Assembly: GCA_013054445.1 (NCBI GenBank)
Contig: JAAMPI010000053.1
Span: 1 to 64,000, forward strand
Source: Cudoniella acicularis
Lineage: Eukaryota; Ascomycota; Leotiomycetes; Helotiales; Helotiaceae
Direction of reading: 5' to 3'
DNA length: 64,000 bases
Shown here in pieces: positions 47,383 through 60,063 of this stretch. Both the position numbers and the translations under genes were made by a program. The notes under the pieces were generated by a model. It had not been told where the DNA came from. It saw only the letters and a list, made by a program, of their open reading frames with translations, and searched no databases. Each line of letters starts with the position of its first letter. The stretch's first letter is position 1.

Positions 47383-47581
47383 TATCTTTGCCTTCTAAAA
47401 CTCGCGATTATTAATATCATGAACTACAATTATTTACAGTTATTTTATAATTTTAAAGTGATTGTGATAAGTCTAGCTTTTAGAAGACTTAGCTTTTAGA
47501 AGACTAAAGGTAGGGTCGCGAAGCCTGAAAATCGCTTAAAAATGCCCTGTAAGATACAGACTTATGACCCCAGGCTCGTTA
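47292..47581. mobile_element. 290-bp MITE with TIRs of about 40 bp
   Basis: ACGAGCCTGG, a variable 6-mer, then AAGTCTGTATCTTAYAGGG and CATTTT form inverted ends at 47,294-47,334 and 47,540-47,580. The inside is AT-rich and holds a GCTTTTAGAAGACT tandem pair. It interrupts the 3' end of the small protease-linked gene. A TA or TTA target site is possible but unclear. Confidence 0.78.
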
Positions 47582-47770
47582 TATAAAGGCTCAGTGGCTC
47601 ACGTCACCAAAGTATACGTTGATAAATGTATGAAAGCAAGAACAAGTGCGAACTTTCAACCTACACATTTACCCTTGTGGTATTTCCTATGCATTTTCCG
47701 ATCTAAACCTCCCATGCCCTGGCCTCCTGTTGCCGAGAACTCGAACTCCATACAGCGGAATATCATCCTC

Positions 47771-50700
47771 TCATGCTCCGAGGTCGTAATATATGCACAG
47801 CCCAGTCCTGAAATTATAAACAAACGCATTCCGGGTAATATCCTTATTCGCCTGTGCCAAGTTGCTCATTAATTCATGAATCTCACCAATATATCTTCTC
47901 TCTGCTGTTGGAACAGCATGTGTTACTTTCCGCCAACTGTCTGGATCCGATAGCTTCGTATCCCTAATGAGCTCCAGAACATGATCTGTTGTTTCAATGG
48001 CAGCAATCGGGCCATCAAGGAAGGATTGAACAAGGGTTGCTGCGTGAGCCTGGGCTTGCTCAACGATGTTCCGCCTGTTTGACTTCTTGCTCTTTGTGCC
48101 AGCGATGAGTACTCGAACATCTTGCTCGTGGTCAACACCACTAGAAGTATCGGGCTGACTTGCGTGGCGCTGAAGTTTTGCTCGATGGTTTGTGCCTTCT
48201 CTTTGATCCCGCTCACGAATTTCGCCCCTAATCCATGCAAGAAGTTGCGATGATGATATGTCGGCATCGGCAACTTCCTTTCGAGCCATGCTTTTAACCT
48301 TGAGAACTGAATCCTGCTTGATTATAACGATCCACGAGTGCTGATCATCGCGATATTTCGACAGTAAGTCTTCAGGTGATCGTGAATCTTGCGCCAACTC
48401 CGCACTGATATCACTAGCCCACAGTGCTTGAACAATTTCAATACCCGAGGTCCTTAAGATAGCAGCATCGTGGCTGGCAACAAGTACATCACACTAAGCC
48501 ACATGTCAGTGAGTTTAATGAAGCCCGCCTCAAGTCACCACTTACTCGTTTGGTGTTCCAGACACCATGTATTTCCTCATCTGCCTTCTTCATAAATCCT
48601 TTAGGCCCGACTTTAGGTAGTCTTGCAAGTTTTTCCCACGCGAGGTTAAATCCAACAGCGTGGCGCTCATCCAGATTATTCGTACTTCCTGTCCGATGGC
48701 GATGTTCTCGAATAAGAGAGTCATAGCGACCACCAGCGGCGAAGACGTCTTTAACCTTTTTATCATAAAGACAAGAGAATATCACGCCCCCTTTACAAAA
48801 TTTTTCTTTCAGACTTCCAAGCGGACTGACATAAATTTTACTATGGACTTGAAAGCGTTTTGTGTAGTCAAGCACGTCCCGTAAGTGGGCTATAGCCGAA
48901 GAAGCCTTCTCGAAATTGTCTGTTCCCTCAAATATCGTCTTGAGTTTTTGGAAGGCTTTGTTCGGTGTATCTAACGATTGTAAGTTGACTTTGACAAACA
49001 AGGGGGAAACAAATCAGCAACGGACCTCGCAAGTCAAATTTCTGCAGGTCGTCAACACTTGTGACGGATACCCCTATCAAAGGCGATCTTAGTTCGGTTT
49101 TAATTTTCTGCCAACTCCAAGATTGTATATTGAGTTTGCTCAGAGCGTCCGAGACTGCATCGCGTATACTAGGCTCAATTCTGCAGTAATCAAAAATGAG
49201 ACCCAGAAGGTCTGAATGGTTGATATGAAAGCACATCTGCGTAGAGCTTAACGCTGGAAAGCTTGTCACAATCTCATCGAGAACCTTGATGACTTCGGCC
49301 TCTTTCAAGGCCAAATCCAGGCTATCAGGTGAAACAATGTCAAAGTCAACTTCCCCAAATGTTTGAGGTTGACCGCCAGATTGTCTGTCACGAAAAACAG
49401 GACCAAATGCAAATGATCGCTGCACTGAAGGCTCATGCTTCGCGATGGACCTAGCATGGGGGAGCGTTAGATCATACGGCAGCTGTAACAATGTACCATT
49501 CGGATCAAGTAATTGTACAGCGTTCGGGCCGTAGTGTCGAGAGCGCGGAAACAACCCACTTCGTGGCGTTTCAACCGCTCCATGGTGCCGGAATATAGAA
49601 ATCAGCTTCTGCTTCACAAGTCCTTGGAGTAACAGGTCGCTGGTATTATGATTGACACTGGCCATGTCCCATGCAAAGTCTTTTGCCTGCTTATTCGGCA
49701 TAGAGAACAACGCACTCATCATTTTGTGATAGTAAGGAGAAGCAGAGTCAGACATGCCCGCTAAAGCTCGGCGTATGGTTTCACTCTCCATCTGCACAGG
49801 CAGTTTTCCACCTTGAAGTAGTTCAGTGCTCGAAGGCCGTTCTTTCGGATTATGGCTTAGCAGAGAATATATGATATCAACCTGGACAGCTTTCTCGATG
49901 AAACCGAAGTCTTTTGGTAGTGAAGGCTGTTTCAATCGTAAACCCTCGCTAATCTGAGCTCGTTCCATTCCTGGAACGAGTGGTCGATAGCACATCTCAA
50001 AGAAGATAATGCCGAGTGAGTACATGTCCACCTTGCTGGTATAAGATCCGCCTCCAACGTTAAATGATATCTCTGGAGCAACATAAAAGGCCGTGCCGAT
50101 GCTTCGCGTCATATCTCCACTCGAGGGATGTGTATTGAGGGTTGAAGATTTTTCTGAAATCGAATACTGTCCGCTCGTAGCCAATCCAAAATCTCCTATT
50201 TTGACGTTTGAAGTGCTATCGATGAACACATTTTCAGGTTTCAGGTCCCTGTGGACAACATTGAGACCATGGATATGTGCGAGGCCTTCTAGTATCTGTC
50301 GGAAGACACGCCAGATTTCGTCCACCTCCTTATTCAGACCTCGTTTTATGAGATCTCGCAGTGTGCGCTTCTCACAGTACTCCATAGAGATATAGAGGAT
50401 GGTTTTGAAGGGGCGTTGATAGCGTGAGCTAGACCTGCTTCTCTTTAGAACAAGTTCATTGTCATGTTTGACTCCAACGTCCAAATTTTGACTATTTGGA
50501 CTCGTTAACTCTTCCGATTCATCGGAATCGTACACAGCGTCAGAAGCATCGTCATAACCAAATTCCACTTGAGGATAGCCACTTGATGACATGAAATCCA
50601 GACCACCAGTGCTAACTCCAAATTCAATATCTGGGCCCATTCCCGGAGACACTTCACTTTCAGAGCGCTCCGTCATCGCAGCGTCGGTAGTCGTCAGGTC

Positions 50701-53110
50701 ATCGTCAGTTTCAGAACTATCTAGGACCTCTTCTGTCCATGTATTGTAATAACCTAGTTGGAGTAAATTAGCCAGTGTAGAAAGAAAAATCTACTTATAT
50801 TTCATGATGCGTGTCCAAATATAAACAATATTGCAAAAAATAGAATCCTTGCCATATCATAAGAACACTATCCTTCAATGGTATTGTCGAGAACCCGAGA
50901 ACTTGAGGGCTTTTAAAGGAATCGATGGACGACCTAGCATGCCAGAGTAAACCAATAACACCTATCAGGACTGAAGTTCCCTGTGCGAGATTATGGCCAC
51001 TATGGTATTTAGTGAGGTAGATGCCCTGCATGTTTCTATCTTTTTGGGAAATAGGGGGAAATAGTCACCCGAAATCCATGGAGAAAGGTTGACTTACGCA
51101 CTACCGATGGATGACTTAATTGCGATAGGAGCCGGACCTCCTTCAACACCTCTGTCAGGGAAGTTGATGACTTTTGAGTTATCTTCTTGATTGCATAGAT
51201 TTGGCCATCAAGTTTCTTTCTTGCCTTCACGACTTCCCCGAAGCCGCCTTTGCCAAGACGACCTTCCTCGACAAAATCCTCTCGGTATCTGGAGAATGGA
51301 CCGGAGTAAGTGTTCATGGAGTCATGTCTAGGTCGACGAGGGGTTACAGGTGATAGCGAGCCAATGGAACCTAGCCTAGATCCAATTGCAGATGTTTCGG
51401 AGTCTAATAGCTCGGCATCAGTCGCAAGAAACTCAGAGGAGCTTAATTCGAAGGCGCGAGGTCGTTTCTTGGGGTCTGCTTTGAATAACTTGCCAATAAA
51501 TTCATTGGAGGAATAGGACAAGGGTAACGAGTTTGCTAGGGCTGTGGGGGAGGAATACTTCTTAATGACAGATAGACCGAAAGCCATCTGAAGGAACACA
51601 ATGCCAAAATCCCATATGTCGGTCTTTTGTGTATGTTGAAGCTGGCTGGTGTTCGCAGTTTCAGGGGGAAGCCAATATGCCGACTTAGCCACGGAAAGGG
51701 TGTCCTTTGATTGTTTCTTTCCGCCAAGGTTATGCAGCTTCTTCTGAAAGCTGGCATCGGCAAGTTTTGGCCTGACGTCCCCACTTGGTTCACGAACAAG
51801 CAATACATTGCACGTATGTATGTCTTCGTGAACAATACCATGCTCATGAAGGAATCGTAGGGCATCAAGTAGTTCAATGGTCCATGAACGTACTTTGGTT
51901 ACACCCAGGCTTCCAGTAATATCCAGGAGTTCCTCGAGAGTACCCTTCTCAGCGAATTCGGTTAGTATACTGACCGTCCAAGCGCCTTCCGTATCTTTAT
52001 CATCACCTTCTGTCTTGTGGACTTTAAACTCTAACAAGTCAAGGACATTCTGATGTCGGATTTCCTTGAGAGATTTCAAGTCAATCTCAAGCAGTTGTAG
52101 TTGTTTTTTGAACATGTTCTGATCCTTCGCCCCAGTTGCCAATTCCGTTTGCTTGAGTGCAAGTGTTGAGGCTTCAGTGCCAGAGACAATAGGTCTCACG
52201 GTGAAGCACTTAGATACTGGACCTTGGCGTATGCAGACTTTGCCTGCCACCGTTTGGAAAACAAATGGGTTCCCATTAACATCGGTGAGGTGTATTGGTT
52301 GATCGAAAGTCACGGAGTCATCCTTGCCCAGAAAATTCCCGTTCTCGATGGAGGCTTGTGGAATAAGTGTTGGTGGAGGTCGGCTCTTTCGTTTTGTCTC
52401 TTTCGCCTTTGCTTTTTGGCGCTTCAATTCGTCCTGCACAAGGGACCCCAGCATGCGCTCTTCCTCGAGATTTTCCATCTGCTTCTTCCTTTCTTCCTCT
52501 TCTCGTTGTTGGTCGGCAAGCTTAGCGGCAGCAACCTCATGTGCAGCACGCTCCTCTTCTAGGCTGGGGATTTCCATACCGGCAGCCTTGGCTTGGGCAG
52601 CGTCTTCTAGAATATCCAAGCAAGCATTAACAATTTCCATTATCATAGCTTGCTCTTCGACCACCAGCTCTTTTGGCTTTGACTCGATGACTTTTTGGAT
52701 CTTGAACCGTGTTCCTTCCAACAAACCATGACCGTCCCTTAGGCTCAATAACGGAGCTGTTTTTGGATATGTGGCGGTGAGTGTAACGCAAAGGACAACA
52801 GATATGTCATTATCAGATGATTTGATAGTGATCTCAAAATTTGGCTCTGCTTTCTATATAAAATTGTTAGAAGAAGATTGATACAACTACTGGTACCTTC
52901 ACAGACCTTCCAGGCAGTATGGGTTGTTTCGATTCTACGAAAGTCATCGCCGTAGATAGATGCCAAGGCAATGAGCTCATCCTCTTGAATCTCCTCATAT
53001 TGAGACTTCGGGACAGCATCTTTCTGCTTGCTGGGTTTCAAGCCTGGAAACCCAGCTGATGGCGCGTTATTTGGTTGTGACTTCTTTCCCCAAGGGCTTG
53101 ATGGAGGCAT
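47771..53110 (-). CDS. GCN2: eIF2-alpha kinase GCN2
   Basis: Five exons on the complement (52907-53110, 51098-52853, 49026-50753, 48546-48988, 47771-48493) join in phase to 1617 aa; ATG 53,176 upstream is a less likely start. GCN2 binds uncharged tRNA and phosphorylates eIF2-alpha during amino-acid starvation. The order is canonical: RWD domain (YEEIQEDELIALASIYGDDF, from residue 37), charged coiled coil, degenerate pseudokinase (VHEDIHTCNVLL), and an active kinase with GKGGFGEVV, AIKKI, a long acidic insert, VVHRDLKPENV (Asp near 823), GDFGLA and VAPEI. The HisRS-like domain (LLLQGLVKQKLISIFRHHGA, FGPVFRD, AAGGRYDSLI) and a C-terminal ribosome-binding/dimer region follow. One intron of 344 bases is unusually long. 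Confidence 0.96.
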
Positions 53111-53508
53111 CTTGATGTGGAGATCTTTGCAATCGAGGATTGTCTCAGGTCTGAAGACGGACTCTGAATAGTACACGCAGCCGAAGCCGCGAGGACCTCT
53201 ACGTGCTGGGGTTCATGTTTTGGTACTTTTTGAAATGTTTACAGTGAATGGAAAGTATTTTGAGGAGTCAACGTTTGCACCCACCGCCACAACAGGGCTG
53301 AACGCGGCCGCACCTCCCGTCCCCGCCAGGCGCTAAACTCTAAAGGTTAGGAAAGGCACGAGGTGGGATGGAAGAATTCTGACTATAATTTTTTTATCAG
53401 GAAAATTCATGAGGCAGAAATCGCCAATTACACAGTATCCCACCGATATCAGCTTTATAATCCGTTACACGCCATTTTGGGGATCTCCTAGCCTCACCCT
53501 CGCCATCA
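53111..53508. promoter_or_regulatory. Divergent promoter between GCN2 and the ArgJ-type gene
   Basis: 398 bases separate the two start codons, so they share a promoter region. No exact TGASTCA (Gcn4/CPC1-type) site is present; GGAGTCA at about 53,263 is one base off. Confidence 0.5.
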
Positions 53509-55041
53509 ATGGCTCTCAAATCAACGTCGACTTCAGGTCTGACTCTGACTCGACTCATGATCAGACCAACTACTTCCAAGTACTCGATGTCTGGTGCTCG
53601 CCATTACAGCGCCCCTCTTGATGGCACAATCCCGCCTGCGAAGCAAAAATATGTGCCGACGAGTGGCACATATCCAAAGGGATTTCTTGTTTCGGGGACT
53701 CATGTTGGAGTCAAGCCTACTAATAAAAGCACCCCAGATCTAGCTTTTTTGGCGTCCGAAACACCATGTGCTGCCGCGGCCGTTTTTACTAAAAATAAGT
53801 TTCAAGCAGCTCCTGTTACAGTCAGCAGGGAAATGCTGAAGAGGAGAAACAATTCCGATGTGCGGGCTGTTATCATCAACTCCGGCTGTGCAAATGCTGT
53901 GACGGGGAAGGGTGGTTTGGAGGACGCGGAAAATATGGGGGCAGAAGCTGATAGATGTTTCGATCCACCGACCGATGGGAAAGGAGGAAGCACAATTGTC
54001 ATGAGCACAGGAGTCATTGGCCAAAGGTTGGTGCTTGAACATGTCCATGTGCCGAACTCACTAACTCTTGCCAGACTGCCAATTCAAAAAATCCTTCGCA
54101 AAATTCCCTCAGCCTTCGAGGCACTGGGAACCTCCCATGATCATTGGTTGTCTACTGCTCGGGCAATTTGCACAACCGATACATTTCCAAAACTTGTATC
54201 TCGGACATTTTCTCTACCATCATCCCCGACTATCGAATACCGAATGGCTGGCATGACCAAAGGAGCTGGAATGATACATCCAAACATGGCAACTTTATTG
54301 GGGATGATTGCTACGGACGCCCCAATTGCGCCCAATCTGCTTCCCTCACTTCTTACGAATGCTGTTAATAAATCTTTCAACAGCATTTCTATTGATGGTG
54401 ACACCTCTACAAACGATACAGTGGCTGTTCTTGCGAATGGTGCAGCAGGAGGAAAAGAAATCACCTCGGAATCCTCAGATGATTATTCTATTTTTCAAAA
54501 AACCTTGACAGAATTCGCAACTGACCTTGCTAAGCTCGTAGTTCGAGATGGTGAAGGGGCAACGAAATTTGTCACAATTCGTGTCACTGAGTCACCCTCA
54601 GAGGTTGGAGCACGTAAGATTGCAAGCACAATCGCAAGATCACCACTTGTTAAGACAGCATTATATGGAAAGGACGCCAATTGGGGTCGAATTCTTTGTG
54701 CAACTGGTTACTCCCAGATTTCAGAGCCCGGAATGCCTATAAATGAGGTACCCGAGATTGTCCCTGAAAAAACGAGTGTGTCCTTTATCCCCACAGATGG
54801 CTCCCCTGAGTTAAAATTACTGGTTAATGGAGAACCTGAGAGTGTGGATGAAGTGCGGGCTGCTGAGATCTTGGAGCATGAGGATTTAGAAATCTTAGTA
54901 AGACTAGGAGGTGGTAAGGAGGAAGCTGTGTATTGGACATGTGACTATAGGTATGTTTTCAATTCTAGTGAGGCTCAGCTATAAGAAAACTAATGGAATA
55001 GTCACGAGTACATAACCATCAATGGCGATTATCGAACATAG
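53509..55041 (+). CDS. ARG7: Mitochondrial glutamate N-acetyltransferase / ornithine acetyltransferase (ArgJ type)
   Basis: Three exons (53509-54026, 54075-54950, 55002-55041) give 477 aa. The enzyme moves acetyl groups from N-acetylornithine to glutamate in the mitochondrial arginine pathway (EC 2.3.1.35, also 2.3.1.1). An Arg/Ser/Thr-rich presequence is followed by [40 protein letters not shown] across the first intron, and [20 protein letters not shown], where Thr246 is the autocleavage nucleophile. [22 protein letters not shown], GDGEGATK-like and [12 protein letters not shown] motifs complete it. The first intron is 48 bases and stop-free, so unspliced RNA would also read through, adding 16 residues. 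The last exon supplies the usual C-terminal NGDYR end. Confidence 0.95.
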
Positions 55042-55368
55042 GCTTCGATTCACAACCTCGATGGGTTCAGACTGTTTTTGATGAGCGAATGATAGACCTT
55101 ACGAATTAGAGAAAGGATCAGCAATATACCAATTGAACGTTGCAGCACCACAGTTAGTAATTTGAACACTATCTCTATTGACATTATTAGTCAGAGATTA
55201 ACTGTATAAAAAAAGAAACCATGCCAAGCTTCTTGTGCCTATTGTGCGTTGATCAACACCTGAAGTCTCAAATCTATATCTGGCCGACCGAACGCCTTGT
55301 TGATGCGGTGGCAATACATGCAAATGCTTCCCAGTTCCTGCTCAAAATTCTACAGCCAAACATCGCTC
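55042..55368. other. Intergenic region between convergent ArgJ-type and ORC2 genes
   Basis: A shared 3' flank of 327 bases. No gene or RNA seen. Confidence 0.6.
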
Positions 55369-57302
55369 TCAAGACATTATATCTTCTAAGATAGTCTCCA
55401 GTTCCTCCTTTCGGAACGGAACGGACAGCATTTCTATTCCTAGAGCATCTTTTCGGCTCTGTATCATTTGATGGTCGTGAAATCTAACCATCATTAGCAT
55501 TATCATCTGTTGCAATAGAGTTATGATACGTACTCTTTCAACAATGTCCTAAAATTCATCTCATTGCTGCAAATGAACTCCTCAACAGCTTTTTGATACA
55601 GAACGCGATACTCAACCCCAGGTTCAGACTTTCGCAGATTATTCGTTCGTCGCTCGTTGTCATCATTACCATCATCGCCATTTCTGCCGTCTGCAAAACC
55701 TTCGTCCAATGCTACTAATTGTTCTCCGATTAAGACCCTGAAGAGATTCTTGGCGTTCTCGGGAAGACTTTTTAGGACGAAGCTCACACCTTCTTTGCCC
55801 CCGACTCTTCTTCCGCTTCGTCCAAGGAGGTCATTTACTTCGTCTACCACATCTATTTCAACGGTGTATGGTTCGAAAGTGGTGCAGTTGTGAAACAGGA
55901 AATTGTAAGTTGAGCGTAGAGAGCTATCCCATAATAATGGGAATGAGGGATGATCAGCTGATGCTACAAATTTAATCTGTGGGTGTGCACTCAATCGTGA
56001 GAGAATGGCTTGAGTTGCAGGTCGGCGGAGAGGAAGTCGGTCTATGGAGTGAACTATGACTGTGACGCTTTGGGATTCGTCTTCTTCGAGCAAAGTAATA
56101 AGACTCTCTAACATCTCTGCTGGCTGAGAACCCATTCTCTGCCCAGGTCCTGATATAGCGGCTGCAATTGTGTTCAAAACATCGCGAACAGTAAGATTCT
56201 GGACATAACCGTTAACAACGACGATTTTAAGTTTCGTATCGCTGGTTTCCGACCCATACAAGTAATCCGCAAAACGCATCAAAATTGCCCTCTTGGAACC
56301 GTACCCATATATGCATATATTGAAGTCCTGGCTTAACTCAAACTGCCATTGGGAGAACAATTTGGCGTGTAGGTCTTGCAATATTTTCCGGTTATTGACA
56401 TGTGAATCTTTGAGTTGTCGAACGAGGTTGAAGTATTCTTCATAGTCCAGCAATGATAGAGTTGACAAGTTATTGTCAGATGTCTTCACACGACCTCCAC
56501 GATTCTGAAAGAAATACTTTTCATGGGGTGGTAGTTCCTCAAGAGGTGGGGTCGGTGACCTGGCTCGGCTTTTCGTCCCATTAGCCCTTCTTTTTCGCTT
56601 CGAGGGTGTATCCGGAGGATCGCTAGGATCAACAAGTTCTAATGTAGCTCCCTCCCTATCAACATCTATATCTTCGTCCACATTATATATATGCTGAGCA
56701 ATGTCTTCTTCTTCATCGTCATTATCGCTCGTGTTCCCAGCCATCGTCCGTTCAATGAGTGTCCGACTACTCTTCTTTCGTGCTGACCGGTTCGCATTTC
56801 TCTCTAGGCTAGGAGTTCCATTTGTTTGAGTGTCAGTGAGTGCATTTGCTCTCACTGGTGTCGAGAACAGTTTCGTTCCATTCGCCGTCTTGCTGGGTGT
56901 GTTGCCGTTAGGTTCAGTCGCATCCAAAACCTTTCTCGGACGCCCCCTCTTCGGTGTAATGGTTGATATACCAGTTTCTGAATCTGCTTTTGCTTCTGCA
57001 GCAAGATCGTATATTCCACTTTCATCTCCTGAGCTGTCCTCTTCATAACCATTTCCATTGACTTCCTCCTGATCAGGGAGGAGATCCAATCCCGTGTCGG
57101 TGACAGATCTCCCTCGTCGCGAAGATCGCCTACTCGTGACATCAATCTCTTCTCCGCGTCCATTGTGATCATCCTTGACGGTATATGGTTTTGGGGTGCC
57201 GTTTGCTTTGGCCCGTTTCGGAGTTGGCTGGTCATCTTCTTCGAGGTCTAGCTCTTCATGAACCTGTTTCCTACGTTTCATGACTAAGAGACGCTGCGGC
57301 AT
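55369..57302 (-). CDS. ORC2: Origin recognition complex subunit 2
   Basis: Two exons (55534-57302 and 55369-55483, GT-AG intron of 50 bases) give 627 aa; an in-frame ATG at 57,281 would shorten it by seven. The N-terminal half is disordered and charged, with an AT-hook-like KRGRPRK at about residues 118-124. The ORC2 domain starts at EKYFFQNRGGRVKTSDNNLS and includes FNICIYGYGSKRAILMRFAD (degenerate P-loop), VVVNGYVQNLTVRDVLNTIA, RRPATQAILSRLSAHPQIKF, ADHPSFPLLWDSSLR and LLGRSGRRVGGKEGVSFVLK, followed by a winged-helix C-terminus completed by exon 2. It is a nuclear subunit of the complex that marks replication origins. Divergent from the Cut12 gene. Confidence 0.95.
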
Positions 57303-57722
57303 AGGAGTCAGTCAAGCGCAAGGGGATATCCAGTTTATGAATACGTGCCTCAGCTTCGAAAAGTCCTCGAAAACCTCACCAAGCTAGCGCTCTGAAAATA
57401 CCTGGGTTGTACATCGGCGGCAAGCGAAAGTCGCGCTCGCTTGCTGTTTGGACCATATTTTAGGGTTAAAAGTTATTCCGCTAGCGCTAAAGCCGAGCAC
57501 GGGATGGACCCGCACCTGCACTTGCCTTTTTGGCGACAGGGATTCCACGCCAGGCCAAAGTAAACAAAAACGCGACAATTCGAATGTTGCTGTCGCATAC
57601 AAGAACATCAACTCGAGCTGTGCATCACTATCCTCTCAAAACAGCACGGAATCGACGGACGTGGGGAGCGAATTGTCAATGGATCAATAGCAGAAATCTC
57701 GAGCTCAGGTTAATTAATGAAA
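57303..57722. promoter_or_regulatory. Divergent promoter between ORC2 and Cut12
   Basis: About 420 bases between start codons of two cell-cycle genes. Two short open frames on the + strand show no domains. A palindromic GCTAGCGC occurs near 57,480. No MluI-cell-cycle-box ACGCGT found. Confidence 0.45.
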
Positions 57723-60063
57723 ATGCTTAATTGGTGGTTAGGCCGAGGAGTGGAGGGGAGTCGCGAACTAGGTACAGTACCAAAAGCAGAGTTATTCAAT
57801 GCATTCTAATCAGCCTTTGTAGGTGACCACCAGGAAGCCGAGCCTCCAGAGACACCTGCTCCTGTGTTCGCAGCTCGCGCCCTAAAGAGCGCGATATTTG
57901 GGACTCCCGCCCGACCTGTGGACGACACTCTCTGCGAGATCGAAAACCCGGTGGAGGTCATAATTGGCAAGGACGTGAAGGCACCGCAAACTAGGAGTAG
58001 CTCGCCTACTAAACCACCGGGCATACTACTGACACCGGGAACGGGGACGACTCGAAGAAAGACGGTCTCTTTTGGCAAAGAATTGGTGGATAAGGTGGAG
58101 GACTTGGAGGGAGAAATAATCCCTAGAAGCAAACGCGAATTTGAGAGCAACGATTGCATAGACGAGCCTACAAAGAAAGGGTCCACGAGACGAGATACCT
58201 CGAGTCGGCATTTAAGGAGGACATCTTTGATCAATAGATTGGAGCGTGTCAAGGAAGAGAAGGTGTCGTCGTCTGAGTCCTCCAGAGCGGTCAGAGATCA
58301 AAATGATGGAATCGATACAAATTCAAAAGAGGACCAAATATCTCACGAGGAACTTCAATCAAATGCAAAAACGGAGACTAAGGCATCAAAAACAAACTCC
58401 GACTTGTTGCAAAATTTGGCGACCAGATACAATGGCGATGGGGACGCAACGATGGATTTAGACCATCCTCATTCCCGATCCGGCCAGTACTGGAAGTCGC
58501 AATGGCAAACCTACCACGACCAGGCACAAGCAGAGATGCAGAGACTTCTCAAATACAAAAACCATGCTAAGACATACGCCAAGAAGAAAGATGCGACAGC
58601 AATAGAGCTAGCTGAAAAGTTGAAGGAAGCACAACGTAAGGTTTTGATTATGGAGAACATGGTGTCAGAATTGTCCGCTCGTGTGGCGGCAGTAGGTCTA
58701 GAAGATGCTGACGGTGAGTCACCGGAGCTTATGCAGGAGCTCGCAAGACAGACAGCGTTGGCGCTGGAATACAAAGCTCAGGTGGAAGAGTTTAGAGAGG
58801 CGCTTGAGGGAGGTGAAGCAGTCATCTCAGCCAGCCAGGAGCAAAAGAACCCAATTTCACCACGAAGCGAAAAGACACTTATTGACACGCACCATGAGCT
58901 CAAAAAAGCAAGGGAACAACTGCGAGAAATGGCTGCATTGCGGGAAGAGCTTAAAGGTGCCCGCCAAACTTTATTATCAACAGAGAAGACCAATCGCAAA
59001 CTTCAGGAGGAGAACACAAAACTTAGCCAGGACTTGTTGCACGCTGATCTTCGCCTCGGGAAGCAAAAAGAAAATTTTGAGAGGCGCAGGGAATTGTCAG
59101 ATGAGCAGTGCCAAAAAAAAAGACGAGGCTCTTAAGAATCTCCAGCAAGACTACGAAAAGTTGAAAGACATCGCAAAGTCGCAACGGCGAGATGCTGAAC
59201 AGCTTTTACAAAAAAAGCATGATCAAGCTGTGGAGTACAGGAGAGAAATCAAATCGTTGCGGGCAGCACAATCAAATGTTCAGCAACTTGAGCAAGCTTT
59301 AAATCAGAAAACGGTCGGGCATGAGAAGGTCGTGGGCTTACTTCAGGATGAGATTACTGCTTTAAAGACAAAACTTCGTCCGGAAATAACGGGCGCTGAG
59401 CTGGGAAAGATTGAACAAACCTCCGAACGAGTTCCTTCTATCGAGGCTGGCCAATCGCGTGAGAGTCACATTCCTATATCAGTCCAGTCTATCTCTAGGC
59501 CATCCAAAACTCTGCCTTCGTCGCGACGAAAGCATTCCGAAACAACTGCAGAGTCTCCCATGCCACGGTCGTCCCAGGCATTGTCAGAAATTGTGAACAA
59601 CGCAAGTTTTGACACCGTACCTCCCAAAACATCGGGACCCGTACATTATACCCCATTATCTAAGCGTTTCTCCGATATGTCCCTCAACCCCCCGAAATTA
59701 GATCTCCCATCGTCAGAATCATCACTTCCTCTTGTTCCTAGGGGGCGTGCGATTCCCGAGCGCGATAACCAACAGAGCCCGAGGCCGTCAATGTTTAATA
59801 TTGCATCAAGCCCTCCAAAGCCAGCTATAATGCGATCTCGTGCCTCGATGGAATTACCACGTCAGAAAGTCGGGAATGAAACGCATGACCGACGACACAA
59901 GAGTATTGCCTCCAGCCGACTCTCTAGCATGGATACTTCAAGAGCGAGGAACACAATCCCACCAGAACGGGCGGCAGCAGCAAGAGCCAGATTGAAACAA
60001 AAGAATGCTGAGAAAAAGAGGGTTCAGGCGTTGGGAGCGGAAAAGGAGAATATTCCAAATTGA
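57723..60063 (+). CDS. cut12: Spindle pole body-associated protein Cut12, with one homopolymer frameshift
   Basis: Exon 1 is 57723-57771 (MLNWWLGRGVEG...; ATG 57,717 is also in frame) and exon 2 57823-60063. The protein (762 aa after correction) has a disordered N-terminus with ETPAPVFAARALKSAIFGTP and PGTGTTRRKTVSFGKEL. The Cut12 core QYWKSQWQTYHDQAQAEMQR to KVLIMENMVSELSARV follows, then coiled coils and a long Ser/Pro/Arg tail ending ALGAEKENIPN. Cut12 anchors the spindle pole body and regulates mitotic entry in fission yeast. At 59,113-59,121 a run of nine A shifts the frame; eight A would keep it open to 60,063. Coding quality continues unbroken afterwards, so an assembly error or a very recent mutation is likely. 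Confidence 0.85.

Noticed and set aside
50795..51031. 78-codon open frame inside the long GCN2 intron
   Set aside because: No recognisable motif; the kinase domain joins perfectly across this 344-base intron, so it is an intron, not a nested gene.
53255..53270. Possible Gcn4/CPC1 site upstream of GCN2 and the ArgJ-type gene
   Set aside because: The sequence is GGAGTCA, one base off TGAGTCA, and a single near-match is expected by chance.
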